This document shows positions 34,807-43,481 of a stretch of DNA of 64,000 nt, piece by piece. Numbering within the stretch: position 1 is the first letter of the stretch; every line of letters begins with the position of its first letter. Origin of the DNA: Bacillota bacterium (lineage in GTDB: Bacteria > Bacillota > Clostridia > Oscillospirales > Ruminococcaceae); the NCBI GenBank assembly GCA_029572815.1, contig JAKPUQ010000074.1, positions 32,662-96,661 on the forward strand. The letters are read 5' to 3'. The notes under the pieces are model-generated. The model made no database searches and had not been told where the DNA came from. It saw only the letters and a list, made by a program, of their open reading frames with translations. Position numbers and translations under genes: made by a program.

Positions 34807-35358
34807 ATGAAAAAACCATCACTTATCATTGGAAAAAAGCAGATAATCATGACCTGTCTCACACTCATGCTGGCGGTTGCGGTCTACATAAACTACACCG
34901 CCTCTCCGAAGCTTCCCGACGAGGGCGGCTCTGCGGTATTTTCGGAGGAGACGAAGAAGGTACGCTACGGCGAGACTGAGTTCGTGAACGCTGAGGCCGA
35001 GCCAATGTCAGGGGACTACTTCGCACAGGCGCGTATCGACAAGCTCAGGGACCGGGACGAAGCAGTTCAGACTCTCCAGACTATGATAGGCGGCGGAGAC
35101 GTCACCGAGGACGAAATGGTAGTGAATGCTCTGGACGCAGTTCAGGTCTCGAAGCTCATCGAAAGCGAGGGAACTATCGAATCTCTCATCAAAGCACAGG
35201 GATTTCAGGACTGTATCGCCTATCTTGACGGGGAAAATGCCAAGATCGTAGTCAAGACTGAGGGGCTGGAAAAGTCTCAGGCAGCCGCTATAAAGGAGAT
35301 AATTCTCGGGGAAACGGAAGTTCCCGCAGAAAATATCAGAATTTTTGAGGTGAAATAG
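34807..35358 (+). CDS. spoIIIAH: stage III sporulation protein AH
   Basis: A 183-residue single-pass membrane protein. One N-terminal membrane helix (about 13-30, IMTCLTLMLAVAVYINY) and an outside domain with DYFAQARIDKLRDRDEAVQTL and a conserved IVVKTEGLEKSQAAAIKEII end. SpoIIIAH pairs with forespore SpoIIQ across the intermembrane space. AAGGAG precedes the ATG. The last gene of the spoIIIA operon. spoIIQ is not in the window. Confidence 0.93.
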   Translation: MKKPSLIIGKKQIIMTCLTLMLAVAVYINYTASPKLPDEGGSAVFSEETKKVRYGETEFVNAEAEPMSGDYFAQARIDKLRDRDEAVQTLQTMIGGGDVTEDEMVVNALDAVQVSKLIESEGTIESLIKAQGFQDCIAYLDGENAKIVVKTEGLEKSQAAAIKEIILGETEVPAENIRIFEVK

Positions 35359-35387
35359 TTGAACTGAGCGAAAATATTTGGTATAAT
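35359..35387 (+). promoter_or_regulatory. promoter of the asp23-to-nusB group
   Basis: TTGAAC (35359-35364), 17-base spacer, perfect TATAAT (35382-35387), starting right at the end of spoIIIAH. It gives vegetative expression to the housekeeping genes after the sporulation operon. Confidence 0.75.
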
Positions 35388-35457
35388 ATAATAGTAAGGG
35401 TGTAAGCATAGTATTGATTAAAAGATACACCCAAATATGTGCCAACGGAGGTCCATT

Positions 35458-35799
35458 ATGGAAGTTGAAGAGATGAAGCCTGAGGTATCAAGCAGACTTA
35501 AAATATCAGAGGATGTGCTCATAGCTATCGCAAAGCTTGCGGCACAGGACGTAAAGGGCGTTGCGGGTCTTGGCGGAGAAGTGGGCAAGATGAGCAAGCT
35601 CAGAAAGAACGGTCCCATAAAGATCAGCATGATGGGCGATGTTGCTGCTATCGACATGAAGATAGTCATTAAGAGCGGCGAGAAGGCCTGCAACGTTGCA
35701 CAGGAGGTCCAGACGGTAGTCAAGGAGAATGTGCAGAATATGACAGGCGTCCCCGTTGCAAGAGTAAACGTTACAGTAAGCGGAGTAGTTTTTGAATGA
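35458..35799 (+). CDS. Asp23/Gls24 family envelope stress protein
   Basis: A 113-residue Asp23 domain protein, typical of the short Clostridial form (YqhY-like). Motifs: LKISEDVLIAIAKLAAQDV near the N-terminus and VQTVVKENVQNMTGVPVARVNVTVSGV at the end. Such proteins are cytoplasmic, tied to envelope or fatty-acid homeostasis, and often lie next to nusB, as here. ATG 35458 is chosen for its GGAGG; the open frame to 35437 has none. Confidence 0.9.
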   Translation: MEVEEMKPEVSSRLKISEDVLIAIAKLAAQDVKGVAGLGGEVGKMSKLRKNGPIKISMMGDVAAIDMKIVIKSGEKACNVAQEVQTVVKENVQNMTGVPVARVNVTVSGVVFE

Positions 35800-36254
35800 T
35801 CCGCAGGTACAGATCGGATGACCTTGGCGGAGCAGCTGAGGTCTTCCGCTCTGCCTTCGCCGCGGAGCCATGGAAAGAGGAATGGACTGCCGGGCTTGCG
35901 GCTGAAAGGATCTCTCAGCTCATGTCAGCTCCCCAGTCAGTGGGCTATGTGTCCGAAGAAGACGGCGAGATACAGGCGATACTCTGCGGCAGGAGGCTCA
36001 CCTATCTCCACGGTGACGAGTACGTCATAGACGAATTCTGCGTGTCGCCATCAGTACAGAGGCAGGGCACGGGGACTGCTGTCATGGAATACGCGGCTGA
36101 TGAAATGCGGCGTGAGGGTGTTGTGGCTATGGCTCTCATGACTGCAAGAGGATACCCAAGTGAAAGGTTTTACCTGAAAAACGGATTTGAAGGAATAGAC
36201 GGTATGGTTTTCATGTACCGTTCAATAAAGGAGAATGTAAATGACAAGACGTGA
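35796..36254 (+). CDS. GNAT family N-acetyltransferase
   Basis: A 152-residue acetyl-CoA-dependent acetyltransferase. The acceptor/CoA motifs are YVIDEFCVSPSVQRQGTGTA, containing the QxxGxG pyrophosphate loop, and SERFYLKNGFEG at the end. It overlaps the Asp23 gene by 4 bases and nusB by 14, so it is part of the transcript. Its substrate is not predictable from sequence. Confidence 0.88.
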   Translation: MIRRYRSDDLGGAAEVFRSAFAAEPWKEEWTAGLAAERISQLMSAPQSVGYVSEEDGEIQAILCGRRLTYLHGDEYVIDEFCVSPSVQRQGTGTAVMEYAADEMRREGVVAMALMTARGYPSERFYLKNGFEGIDGMVFMYRSIKENVNDKT

Positions 36255-36657
36255 AATAAGAGACAGCGCATTCAAGCTGGTTTTTGAGCAGCTTCTGCGC
36301 GACGATGATATAAACGAGCTCTATGAGATCGCTGAGGAGATCGACGAGATAACCGTCAACGACGAGGTTAAGAAGATCGTCGAGGGTACTCTCACTCACG
36401 CAGAGGAGCTGGACAGCATAATTGCAAAGTACAGCAAGTCCAGAAGTATTTCCCGTATCTCAAAGCTTAATCTTGCTATACTCCGCATTGCTATGTATGA
36501 GTCTCTCTACGATGACAATACTCCCATGAATGCGGCTATCAGCGAGGCTATCAAGCTCTCCATGATGTATACATATCAGGAGGATACTGCCTTCATCAAC
36601 GGAGTTCTTGGTGCATTTTCGAGAGATACCCGAAAGGAAGAGACTCCCGATGCCTGA
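36241..36657 (+). CDS. nusB: transcription antitermination factor NusB
   Basis: A 138-residue all-helical RNA-binding protein that joins NusE (S10) and boxA RNA in antitermination of rRNA operons. Signatures: MTRREIRDSAFKLVFEQLL at the N-terminus, SISRISKLNLAILRIAMYE, and PMNAAISEAIKLS. Length is typical. GGAG lies seven bases before ATG 36241. It overlaps the next gene by 8 bases. Confidence 0.95.
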   Translation: MTRREIRDSAFKLVFEQLLRDDDINELYEIAEEIDEITVNDEVKKIVEGTLTHAEELDSIIAKYSKSRSISRISKLNLAILRIAMYESLYDDNTPMNAAISEAIKLSMMYTYQEDTAFINGVLGAFSRDTRKEETPDA

Positions 36658-37597
36658 GTTTCTCGGTATAGATACCAGCAATTATACCACCTCGGCGGCA
36701 GTTTATGTCAGCGAGGAAAACAGGATATACCAGGCAAAGAAGCTCCTTCTCGTCAAGGAGGGGGAGCTTGGACTGAGACAGAGCGACGCGGTATTCCATC
36801 ACACAAAGCAGCTTCCCGATATGATCGAGAAGCTTTTCGGTGACAACAGTCTTGGTACTCCCATGACTGTGACGGCGTCCGCAAGACCGCGCAATATTGA
36901 AGGCTCTTATATGCCATGTTTCCTCTGCGGAGAGGGCTTTGCTCGCTCATATTCAGCTGTTACGGGAGCAAAGCTGTTCACTACCTCCCACCAGATAGGT
37001 CATATCCTTGCGGCACTCTATTCCGCAGACAGGCTTGAGCTTGTGAAGGAGCCCTTCATAGCCTTCCATGTCAGCGGCGGAACTACCGATTGCCTGCTGT
37101 GCGAGCCTGATGAGGAGAATGTTCTCTCCATTACGGAGATCGGCACGTCTCTTGACCTGAAGGCGGGACAGGCTGTTGACCGCACAGGCGTCATGCTGGG
37201 ACTGCGTTTTCCCTGCGGCGCTGAGCTGGAAAAGCTTGCGGCAGGCGCCGACAAGCTCTATAAAGTTAAACCTGTCCTGAAGGACGGCGGCTGCTGTCTT
37301 TCGGGAGTTGAGAATAAGTGCGGCAGTATGCTGAAAAACGGGGAGTCTCCCGGGAATACAGCGAGATACTGCCTTGATTTTATTGCAGAGACAATTATCG
37401 CCATGACAGCTTACGCCGTGGAAAAGCACGGGGAGCTGCCCCTTGTTTTTGCGGGAGGTGTCATGTCGGACGTTATTATCCGTGACAGGATAATTTCCCG
37501 ATATCCATCAGCCAGCTTTGCAGAGCCGCAGTTTTCCTGCGACAATGCGGCAGGAGTGGCGATATACGGCTATCTTAAAAGTACAGGAGAAAAGTGA
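36650..37597 (+). CDS. TsaD/Kae1-like protein (peptidase M22 paralogue)
   Basis: A 315-residue protein of the ASKHA/Kae1 family but divergent from true TsaD. N-terminal FLGIDTSNYTTSAAVYV, metal motif SHQIGHILAALYS (HxxxH), nucleotide motif HVSGGTTDCLL, and DNAAGVAIYGYL near the end are in the expected order. TsaD, the t6A enzyme, normally has about 340 residues and different motifs, so this is probably a second, functionally unclear paralogue found in Clostridia between nusB and xseA. ATG 36650 follows AAGGAAGAG; upstream frame is NusB out of frame. Confidence 0.8.
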   Translation: MPEFLGIDTSNYTTSAAVYVSEENRIYQAKKLLLVKEGELGLRQSDAVFHHTKQLPDMIEKLFGDNSLGTPMTVTASARPRNIEGSYMPCFLCGEGFARSYSAVTGAKLFTTSHQIGHILAALYSADRLELVKEPFIAFHVSGGTTDCLLCEPDEENVLSITEIGTSLDLKAGQAVDRTGVMLGLRFPCGAELEKLAAGADKLYKVKPVLKDGGCCLSGVENKCGSMLKNGESPGNTARYCLDFIAETIIAMTAYAVEKHGELPLVFAGGVMSDVIIRDRIISRYPSASFAEPQFSCDNAAGVAIYGYLKSTGEK

Positions 37598-38787
37598 TGC
37601 CTGTAATCACAGTTACACAGATAAACAGATACATCAGCTCTATACTGAAAAATGACAGGAACATACAAGGCGTCATGGTCCGTGGGGAGATCTCAAACTA
37701 TGTGAAGCATTTCCGCAGCGGCCATGTGTACTTCACACTGAAGGACAGCGAGAGCGCCATAAAGGCGGTGATGTTCGCAAGTGCTGCGTCACGGCTTAAA
37801 TTTGCTCCCGAGGACGGGATGGCTGTAATAGTTTCGGGAAGTATCGGAGTCTATGAGCGTGACGGAGCCTATCAGCTCTATGTGAATGATATTATCCCCG
37901 AGGGCGCAGGCACTCAGGGAGCAGCTCTGGAGCAGCTGAAACGAAGACTGCAAAAGGAGGGCATTTTTGACACTGCTCATAAGCGTCCTATACCTTCAAT
38001 GCCCCAAAAGATCGGCGCAGTCACCTCTCTCAGCGGTGCTGCGGTAAGAGATATCATCAACGTTCTTTCCAGGAGATATCCAATTGGCGAGATCTACGCC
38101 GTGAATGCACTGGTCCAGGGCGAGGGAGCTCCTGAGTCCGTGTGCAGGGGGATACTCCGCGCGGAAGCCGCAGGCTGCGACGTTATCATAGTCGGACGAG
38201 GCGGAGGCTCCAGCGAGGATCTCAGCGCCTTCAACACCGAGAAGGTAGCTTATGCGATCTATAACTGCAAGGTGCCTGTTATCTCGGCTGTCGGACATGA
38301 GACCGACTTCACCATTGCCGATCTTGCAGCAGACCTGAGAGCTCCTACCCCGTCAGCGGCGGCAGAGCTGGCAGCTCCCGATATATCTGTTCTATATGAG
38401 AAGATAGGCATACTGGAGCGCCGATATGAGAAGGCTGCCCTGGCGGTACTGGACAGGAGCACGGACAGGTTTATTGCACTGAATGCCCGTCTTGCGGCAC
38501 AGTCTCCCGACAACAGACTGAAGCTGACGGGAGAGAGGCTGTCTTCACTGGACAAGCGCCGTGACGCTGCGTTTCTGCGGTACATGGACAGGCTTGAAAG
38601 ACAGCTTGGCGAAAAGGCAGCAAAGCTTGACAGCCTCAGTCCGCTGAAGGTTCTGTCAAGAGGATATTCTCTGGTTTACAAGGAAGACAAGCTGCTCAGC
38701 AGCTCCGACAGCCTTAACAAGGGCGACAAGGTGAAGATAACCTTCGGCAGCGGCGGCGCAGAGGCTGAAATTACTGATAAATGGTGA
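37597..38787 (+). CDS. xseA: exodeoxyribonuclease VII large subunit
   Basis: A 396-residue nuclease subunit. An N-terminal OB fold (VTQINRYISSILKNDRNIQG, VRGEISNY, GHVYFTLKDSESAIKAVMF) is followed by the catalytic domain with SLSGAAVRDIINVLSRRYP, GRGGGSSEDLSAFN and SAVGHETDFTIADL. It makes exonuclease VII with XseB and degrades single-stranded DNA in both directions. ATG 37597 has AGGAG eight bases upstream and overlaps the previous stop by one base; GTG 37594 is less well placed. Confidence 0.96.
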   Translation: MPVITVTQINRYISSILKNDRNIQGVMVRGEISNYVKHFRSGHVYFTLKDSESAIKAVMFASAASRLKFAPEDGMAVIVSGSIGVYERDGAYQLYVNDIIPEGAGTQGAALEQLKRRLQKEGIFDTAHKRPIPSMPQKIGAVTSLSGAAVRDIINVLSRRYPIGEIYAVNALVQGEGAPESVCRGILRAEAAGCDVIIVGRGGGSSEDLSAFNTEKVAYAIYNCKVPVISAVGHETDFTIADLAADLRAPTPSAAAELAAPDISVLYEKIGILERRYEKAALAVLDRSTDRFIALNARLAAQSPDNRLKLTGERLSSLDKRRDAAFLRYMDRLERQLGEKAAKLDSLSPLKVLSRGYSLVYKEDKLLSSSDSLNKGDKVKITFGSGGAEAEITDKW

Positions 38788-38791
38788 TAAA

Positions 38792-38995
38792 ATGGCAAAG
38801 AAAGTTACTTTTGAGGACAATATGACAAGACTGGGACAGATAGTCTCAGAGCTTGAAAAAGGCGATATACCGCTGGAGAAGGCTGTGGAGCTCTACGGTG
38901 AGGGCGTTAAGCTCTCAGCAGAGTGCAGAAAGCAGCTTGACAGCGCACAGATAAAAATTACGGAGGACGGCGGAGAAGCTCCGTCAGAGGAATGA
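38792..38995 (+). CDS. xseB: exodeoxyribonuclease VII small subunit
   Basis: A 67-residue helical protein. FEDNMTRLGQIVSELEKGDI and LEKAVELYGEGVKLSAECRK are the two helices of XseB that wrap the large subunit. It follows xseA by 4 bases and overlaps the next ATG. The last residues (DGGEAPSEE) are acidic as usual. Confidence 0.95.
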   Translation: MAKKVTFEDNMTRLGQIVSELEKGDIPLEKAVELYGEGVKLSAECRKQLDSAQIKITEDGGEAPSEE

Positions 38996-38997
38996 AT

Positions 38998-39888
38998 ATG
39001 ACAGACGTTAAGGAAAAACTCAATGAGTATATCAGGTTCACAGAGGAGAACCTGAAGAATTATAACCTTCATTCGGAGGAAATGGCGGCTCAGAAAAATC
39101 TCATCGATGCCATGAACTACTCTCTGGAGGCAGGCGGCAAGCGTATCCGCCCTGTGCTGGTCTATGCCTTCTGCAACGCTCTTGGCGGCGACTACAGGAA
39201 TGCCTGCGCACCTGCTGCGGCTATTGAGATGATACACACATTCTCGCTTATACATGACGATCTTCCCGCGATGGACGATGATGACTTCCGCCGCGGAAAG
39301 CCCTCATGCCACAAGGCTTTCGGCGAGGCAATGGCTATTCTTGCAGGCGATGCTCTTTCTGTTCAGCCCTTCGAGATTATCGCAAATGACGACCACCTCA
39401 CCAGCGACCAGAAGGTGAAGATGATCTCATGTCTGGCAAAGGCTGTTGGCAGAGCAGGCATGATAGGCGGACAGGTCATTGATATGGAGAACGAGGAGCG
39501 CAGCGACGTTGACGAGGCTAATCTGCGCAATATGTACAAGCACAAGACAGGTCAGCTCATTGCTGTTTCCTGTATGATGGGCTGTATCTGTGCGGGAGCA
39601 GATGATGAGACCATTTCCGCTGCTGCCGAGTACGGCTTTAAGCTTGGACTTGCCTTCCAGATAGTTGACGATATACTCGATGTTACCAGCACCACTGAGG
39701 AGCTGGGCAAGCCTGTGGGCAGCGACGAGGAGGAGAACAAGACCACATTTGTTACTCTTTACGGAGTTGAAAAGGCGCAGGAAATAGCAAACGCAGTGAC
39801 AGACGAAGCTCTCGGCTGCCTTGAAAAATTCGGTAACGACGCATTCCTCACACAGCTGACGGAAATGCTTCTGAGAAGAAAGAATTAA
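38998..39888 (+). CDS. ispA: farnesyl/geranylgeranyl diphosphate synthase
   Basis: A 296-residue trans-prenyltransferase that makes C15 or C20 diphosphates for undecaprenyl and quinone-type lipids. Aspartate-rich motif 1 is DDLPAMDDDDFRRGKPSCH; motif 2 is FQIVDDILD; GGKRIRPVLVYA is the substrate loop. ATG 38998 has AGAGGA six bases upstream; ATG 38992, which overlaps xseB, is also possible but its spacing is close to zero. Its place before dxs matches the isoprenoid pathway. Confidence 0.93.
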   Translation: MTDVKEKLNEYIRFTEENLKNYNLHSEEMAAQKNLIDAMNYSLEAGGKRIRPVLVYAFCNALGGDYRNACAPAAAIEMIHTFSLIHDDLPAMDDDDFRRGKPSCHKAFGEAMAILAGDALSVQPFEIIANDDHLTSDQKVKMISCLAKAVGRAGMIGGQVIDMENEERSDVDEANLRNMYKHKTGQLIAVSCMMGCICAGADDETISAAAEYGFKLGLAFQIVDDILDVTSTTEELGKPVGSDEEENKTTFVTLYGVEKAQEIANAVTDEALGCLEKFGNDAFLTQLTEMLLRRKN

Positions 39889-39893
39889 AGCAA

Positions 39894-39917
39894 AGGAGCT
39901 GCGGAGCATTCTCCGCA
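39894..39917 (+). promoter_or_regulatory. ribosome site separated from the dxs start by a hairpin
   Basis: AGGAG at 39894-39898 is 30 bases from ATG 39929, too far for normal use. A perfect 7-bp hairpin (TGCGGAG with CTCCGCA, 39900-39917) lies between; if folded it brings the effective distance to about 12 bases. An in-frame ATT at 39908 has normal spacing but is a rare start. Confidence 0.5.
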
Positions 39918-39928
39918 TTTCGTATAAA

Positions 39929-41827
39929 ATGAAGGATAATATAAATAACAATGATAAGGTGACTCTTGAGGATCTGGAGCTGCCGCAGGATCTTAAAAAG
40001 CTGACGCTGCCCCAGTGTTCGGCACTGTGCAAGGAGATACGAAATCTGCTTATTTCCACCGTTTCAAAGACAGGCGGTCATCTTGCGTCAAATCTCGGCG
40101 CTGTTGAGCTGACAATGGCTATACACCGCAATTTTAACTCTCCCGAGGATAAGATAGTCTGGGACGTTGGACATCAGGCGTATACCCACAAGATACTTAC
40201 GGGACGTCTGGACCGTTTTTCCACGCTTCGTCAGGAGGGCGGCATTTCGGGATTTCCCAAGCCTGAGGAGTCGGAGCATGACACGTTTATCAGTGGTCAC
40301 AGCAGTACATCTGTGTCCGTAGCCTGCGGTATTGCCGAGGCTATGAAGCTCCAGGGCAAGGACAACTATGCGGTGGCTGTAATAGGTGACGGCGCTATGT
40401 CAGGCGGAATGTTCTACGAAGCTATGAACAACTGCGGACGTGACAAACAGAGAAACCTTATTGTCATTCTCAATGACAATAATATGTCCATTTCCAAGAG
40501 TGTTGGTTCAGTGTCCAAGTACCTGACCTCACTGCGCAATACCGAGAAATACCTCCACACCAAGAGGGCGGTGGAGCGTGGTCTGGAGAAGATCCCACTT
40601 GTGGGAACCAGCGTTGCCAAGGGTATCAAGAATGTGAAGGACTCGGTAAAATCCAACATTCTTGAACAGAGCACCATGTTCGAGGACATGGGCTTCATAT
40701 ATCTGGGACCTGTAAACGGTCACAGCCTCTCCGAGCTTGAGGAAGTCATCCACATGGCAAAGTCCTATCACCAGCCTGTGTTCATTCACGTCAAGACAGT
40801 CAAGGGAAAGGGCTATATCCCTGCGGAGCAGAACCCCGGAGAGTATCACGGTATCTCAAAATTCGACATAGCTACGGGAAATCCCGAGGTGGCTCCCGCA
40901 GACAGCTATTCCACCGTCTTCGGTAAGGAGCTGGTGAGACTGGCTGAAAAGGACGACAAGCTCTGCGCTATCACAGCGGCTATGAAGTACGGAACGGGAC
41001 TCCAGTTCTTCCATTTCAAGTACCCCGACAGATTTTTCAATGTCGGAATTGCCGAGCAGCACGCCGTTACCTTTGCAGGCGGACTGGCTTCCATGGGCAT
41101 GACACCTGTGTTTGCAGTCTATTCCACATTCCTCCAGAGAGCCTATGACCAGCTGGTGCATGATGTTGCTATCGGAAAGCTCCATGTTGTTCTCGGTGTT
41201 GACCGTGCGGGCATAGTGGGTGAGGACGGCGAGACCCATCAGGGACTCCTTGATGTGCCCATGCTTACCTCTATCCCAAATACTGTTATATTCTCACCCT
41301 CATGTTACTCCGAGATGAAGATGTGCATGAAAAAGGCTATATACGAGGAAAAGGGACTGGCTGCCGTAAGGTATCCGCGAGGTGCTGAAAAGGTCGAATT
41401 CAGCGAATTCCATCTGACTACCGAGCACCTGTTCATACGTGAGGAGAAAAGCGATACTCTCATCATAACCTACGGAAGGCTCTACAACGAAGCCTACAAG
41501 GCTCAGCAGGCGCTGAAGGCTGATGGCATAAGCTGCGATATACTCAAGCTCACAAGGATATTCCCTCTGGACGATGACCTGGGCGACGAGATAAGCGGAT
41601 ATAAGCGCATTATCTTTTTTGAGGAGTCTGTTGGCGAGGGAAGTATTTCCGAAAAGGTAGGAGATATACTCTCTGAGCTGGGCTACTGCGGAGATTACAG
41701 CAGAGTTACCGCCCATGGTTTTGTAAAGCAGGCATCCGTAAGGTCATGTCTTGAAAAGCTTGGACTTACCGACGATAAAATGGCGGATTATATCAGAAAC
41801 AGGAGAAAAAACAATGGCAAGGCTTGA
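39929..41827 (+). CDS. dxs: 1-deoxy-D-xylulose-5-phosphate synthase
   Basis: A 632-residue thiamine-diphosphate transketolase-type enzyme and the first step of the MEP isoprenoid route (pyruvate plus glyceraldehyde 3-phosphate). The thiamine motif is VIGDGAMSGGMFYEAMNN; GGHLASNLGAVELTMAIH, VWDVGHQAYTHKIL and DRFFNVGIAEQHAVTFAGG are family signatures, the last with the catalytic Glu. Length is normal. No ribosome site lies directly before the ATG; see the hairpin entry. It overlaps tlyA by 14 bases. Confidence 0.96.
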   Translation: MKDNINNNDKVTLEDLELPQDLKKLTLPQCSALCKEIRNLLISTVSKTGGHLASNLGAVELTMAIHRNFNSPEDKIVWDVGHQAYTHKILTGRLDRFSTLRQEGGISGFPKPEESEHDTFISGHSSTSVSVACGIAEAMKLQGKDNYAVAVIGDGAMSGGMFYEAMNNCGRDKQRNLIVILNDNNMSISKSVGSVSKYLTSLRNTEKYLHTKRAVERGLEKIPLVGTSVAKGIKNVKDSVKSNILEQSTMFEDMGFIYLGPVNGHSLSELEEVIHMAKSYHQPVFIHVKTVKGKGYIPAEQNPGEYHGISKFDIATGNPEVAPADSYSTVFGKELVRLAEKDDKLCAITAAMKYGTGLQFFHFKYPDRFFNVGIAEQHAVTFAGGLASMGMTPVFAVYSTFLQRAYDQLVHDVAIGKLHVVLGVDRAGIVGEDGETHQGLLDVPMLTSIPNTVIFSPSCYSEMKMCMKKAIYEEKGLAAVRYPRGAEKVEFSEFHLTTEHLFIREEKSDTLIITYGRLYNEAYKAQQALKADGISCDILKLTRIFPLDDDLGDEISGYKRIIFFEESVGEGSISEKVGDILSELGYCGDYSRVTAHGFVKQASVRSCLEKLGLTDDKMADYIRNRRKNNGKA

Positions 41828-42599
41828 CAGCGAGCTTGTGTCACGGGGACTTGCAAGGAGCCGTGAACGTGCAAAGGAAATGATACGCTCAGGGAGTGTC
41901 ACTGTCAATGACAAGGTCGCTAAAAAGCCCTCGGATGAGGTCTTACCTGATGACAGGATAGAGACCTCCGAGACCGACACCTATGTGGGCAGGGGTGCTC
42001 TCAAGCTTGAAAAGGCTTACTCAGAGTTCGGACTTGACCTTGAAGGAAAGGTCTGTCTCGATATAGGCGCTTCCACAGGCGGATTTACCGACTTTATGCT
42101 TCAGCAGGGAGCAGAAAAGGTCTTTGCCGTCGATGTGGGACACGGTCAGCTTGCACAGTCTCTTATAGCAGACCCGAGAGTCGTTAATATGGAGGGTACC
42201 GACATAAGGGAGGTCACTGCCGATGACATAGGCGGCCAGGCTGACTTCGTCTCCGTGGACGTATCCTTCATCTCACTTGCGAAGATACTGCCCAAGGTCT
42301 ATGAGCTGCTGAAAGATGGCGCCGTGGCTGCGGTGCTGGTAAAGCCACAGTTTGAGGCAGGCAGGAGCGATATAGGCAAGCGGGGCATCGTAAAGGACAG
42401 AAAGGTTCATATCCGCGTGCTCTCTGAGATAGACAGCTTTGCATCGTCCATTGGTTTTATAACGGAAAAATACACCTTCTCTCCCGTAAGGGGAGGCAGC
42501 GGGAATATAGAGTATCTGGTGAAGCTGCGCAAGAGCGCAGGGGAGCCCGTGATACATGATTTCAGGGAGCTGACAGACAGCTCTTTCAGTAAACTTTAA
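41814..42599 (+). CDS. tlyA: TlyA-family rRNA 2'-O-methyltransferase
   Basis: A 261-residue protein with an N-terminal S4 RNA-binding domain (residues 1-60, DSELVSRGLARSRERAKEMI) and a FtsJ/RrmJ-type methyltransferase with SAM motif CLDIGASTGGFTDFMLQQGA and DFVSVDVSFISL. TlyA proteins methylate ribose of C1409 in 16S and C1920 in 23S rRNA, and loss gives capreomycin resistance. ATG 41814 with GGAG upstream is chosen; the frame is open further but only as shadow of dxs. Followed closely by nadK, a common pairing. Confidence 0.93.
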   Translation: MARLDSELVSRGLARSRERAKEMIRSGSVTVNDKVAKKPSDEVLPDDRIETSETDTYVGRGALKLEKAYSEFGLDLEGKVCLDIGASTGGFTDFMLQQGAEKVFAVDVGHGQLAQSLIADPRVVNMEGTDIREVTADDIGGQADFVSVDVSFISLAKILPKVYELLKDGAVAAVLVKPQFEAGRSDIGKRGIVKDRKVHIRVLSEIDSFASSIGFITEKYTFSPVRGGSGNIEYLVKLRKSAGEPVIHDFRELTDSSFSKL

Positions 42600-42610
42600 G
42601 GAGTGCGGTT

Positions 42611-43465
42611 ATGAAGGCAGCATTGTACCCTAATTTTCAGAAACCAAATGCCCTCACCTGTGCCCGTGAGGCCTGTGATGTGCTTGCGGACTGCGGGATA
42701 GATGTCTCGGTAAGCGAGATATTCAGAAAGGACTTCTCCGATAAGCCCCATATCATATTTGAAGATATATCCGAGTCTGCTAAGACTGCGGACATAGTGC
42801 TGGCTATCGGCGGCGACGGAACTATCCTGCGCTGTGCAAAGCTCCTTATCGGAACAGATACAAAGCTTCTTGGCATAAACACGGGAACTCTCGGCTTTAT
42901 GGCAGGACTTGAAGCCGACCAGCTGGACAAGCTGAGTCTTCTTACTACAGGAGAGTATGAGATATCCCAGCGCATGACCCTCGATGTTGTTTATCACGGT
43001 GAGCAGGGAGATATAACTGCCACTGTTCTCAACGAAGTGTCTGCAAGGTCGGGAAGCTTCCATATATGCGATTTTGAGGTCTACGCAGATGAGTACCTCA
43101 TAGGACGCTATCGTGCAGACGGTGTGCTTTTCAGCACTCCATCGGGCTCTACGGCTTATGCTCTTTCGGCAGGAGGTCCCGTTATCGAGCCTGACCTTGA
43201 ATGTATAGAAATGACCCTTATATGCCCTCATTCGCTGTTCTCGAGAGCTACCATGTTCAGTCCCTCGCGAAAGCTGAGAATGAAGGATACCACCACCCGT
43301 GACGACTCAATGGTCATCAGCGTTGACGGAGAGCATTTCGCAAGTATTGGCATAGGGGAGTCCATAGACATCTGCCGCGGAAAGAACAATATCAATTTTG
43401 TAAACCTCATCGGAAATTCCTTCCATGAGTCTCTCTGCAAGAAAATGTGCAAGCCCATCAAGTAA
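42611..43465 (+). CDS. nadK: NAD kinase
   Basis: A 284-residue cytoplasmic kinase that turns NAD into NADP with ATP or polyphosphate. The diagnostic GGDGT motif lies at VLAIGGDGTILRCAK; NTGTLGFMAG, the NE-motif LNEVSARSG and TPSGSTAYALSAGGPVIEP follow. AAGGAG precedes the ATG by a good distance. Lies between tlyA and argR, the usual Clostridial order. Confidence 0.96.
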   Translation: MKAALYPNFQKPNALTCAREACDVLADCGIDVSVSEIFRKDFSDKPHIIFEDISESAKTADIVLAIGGDGTILRCAKLLIGTDTKLLGINTGTLGFMAGLEADQLDKLSLLTTGEYEISQRMTLDVVYHGEQGDITATVLNEVSARSGSFHICDFEVYADEYLIGRYRADGVLFSTPSGSTAYALSAGGPVIEPDLECIEMTLICPHSLFSRATMFSPSRKLRMKDTTTRDDSMVISVDGEHFASIGIGESIDICRGKNNINFVNLIGNSFHESLCKKMCKPIK

Positions 43466-43481
43466 GGAGCAGCTTTTTATT

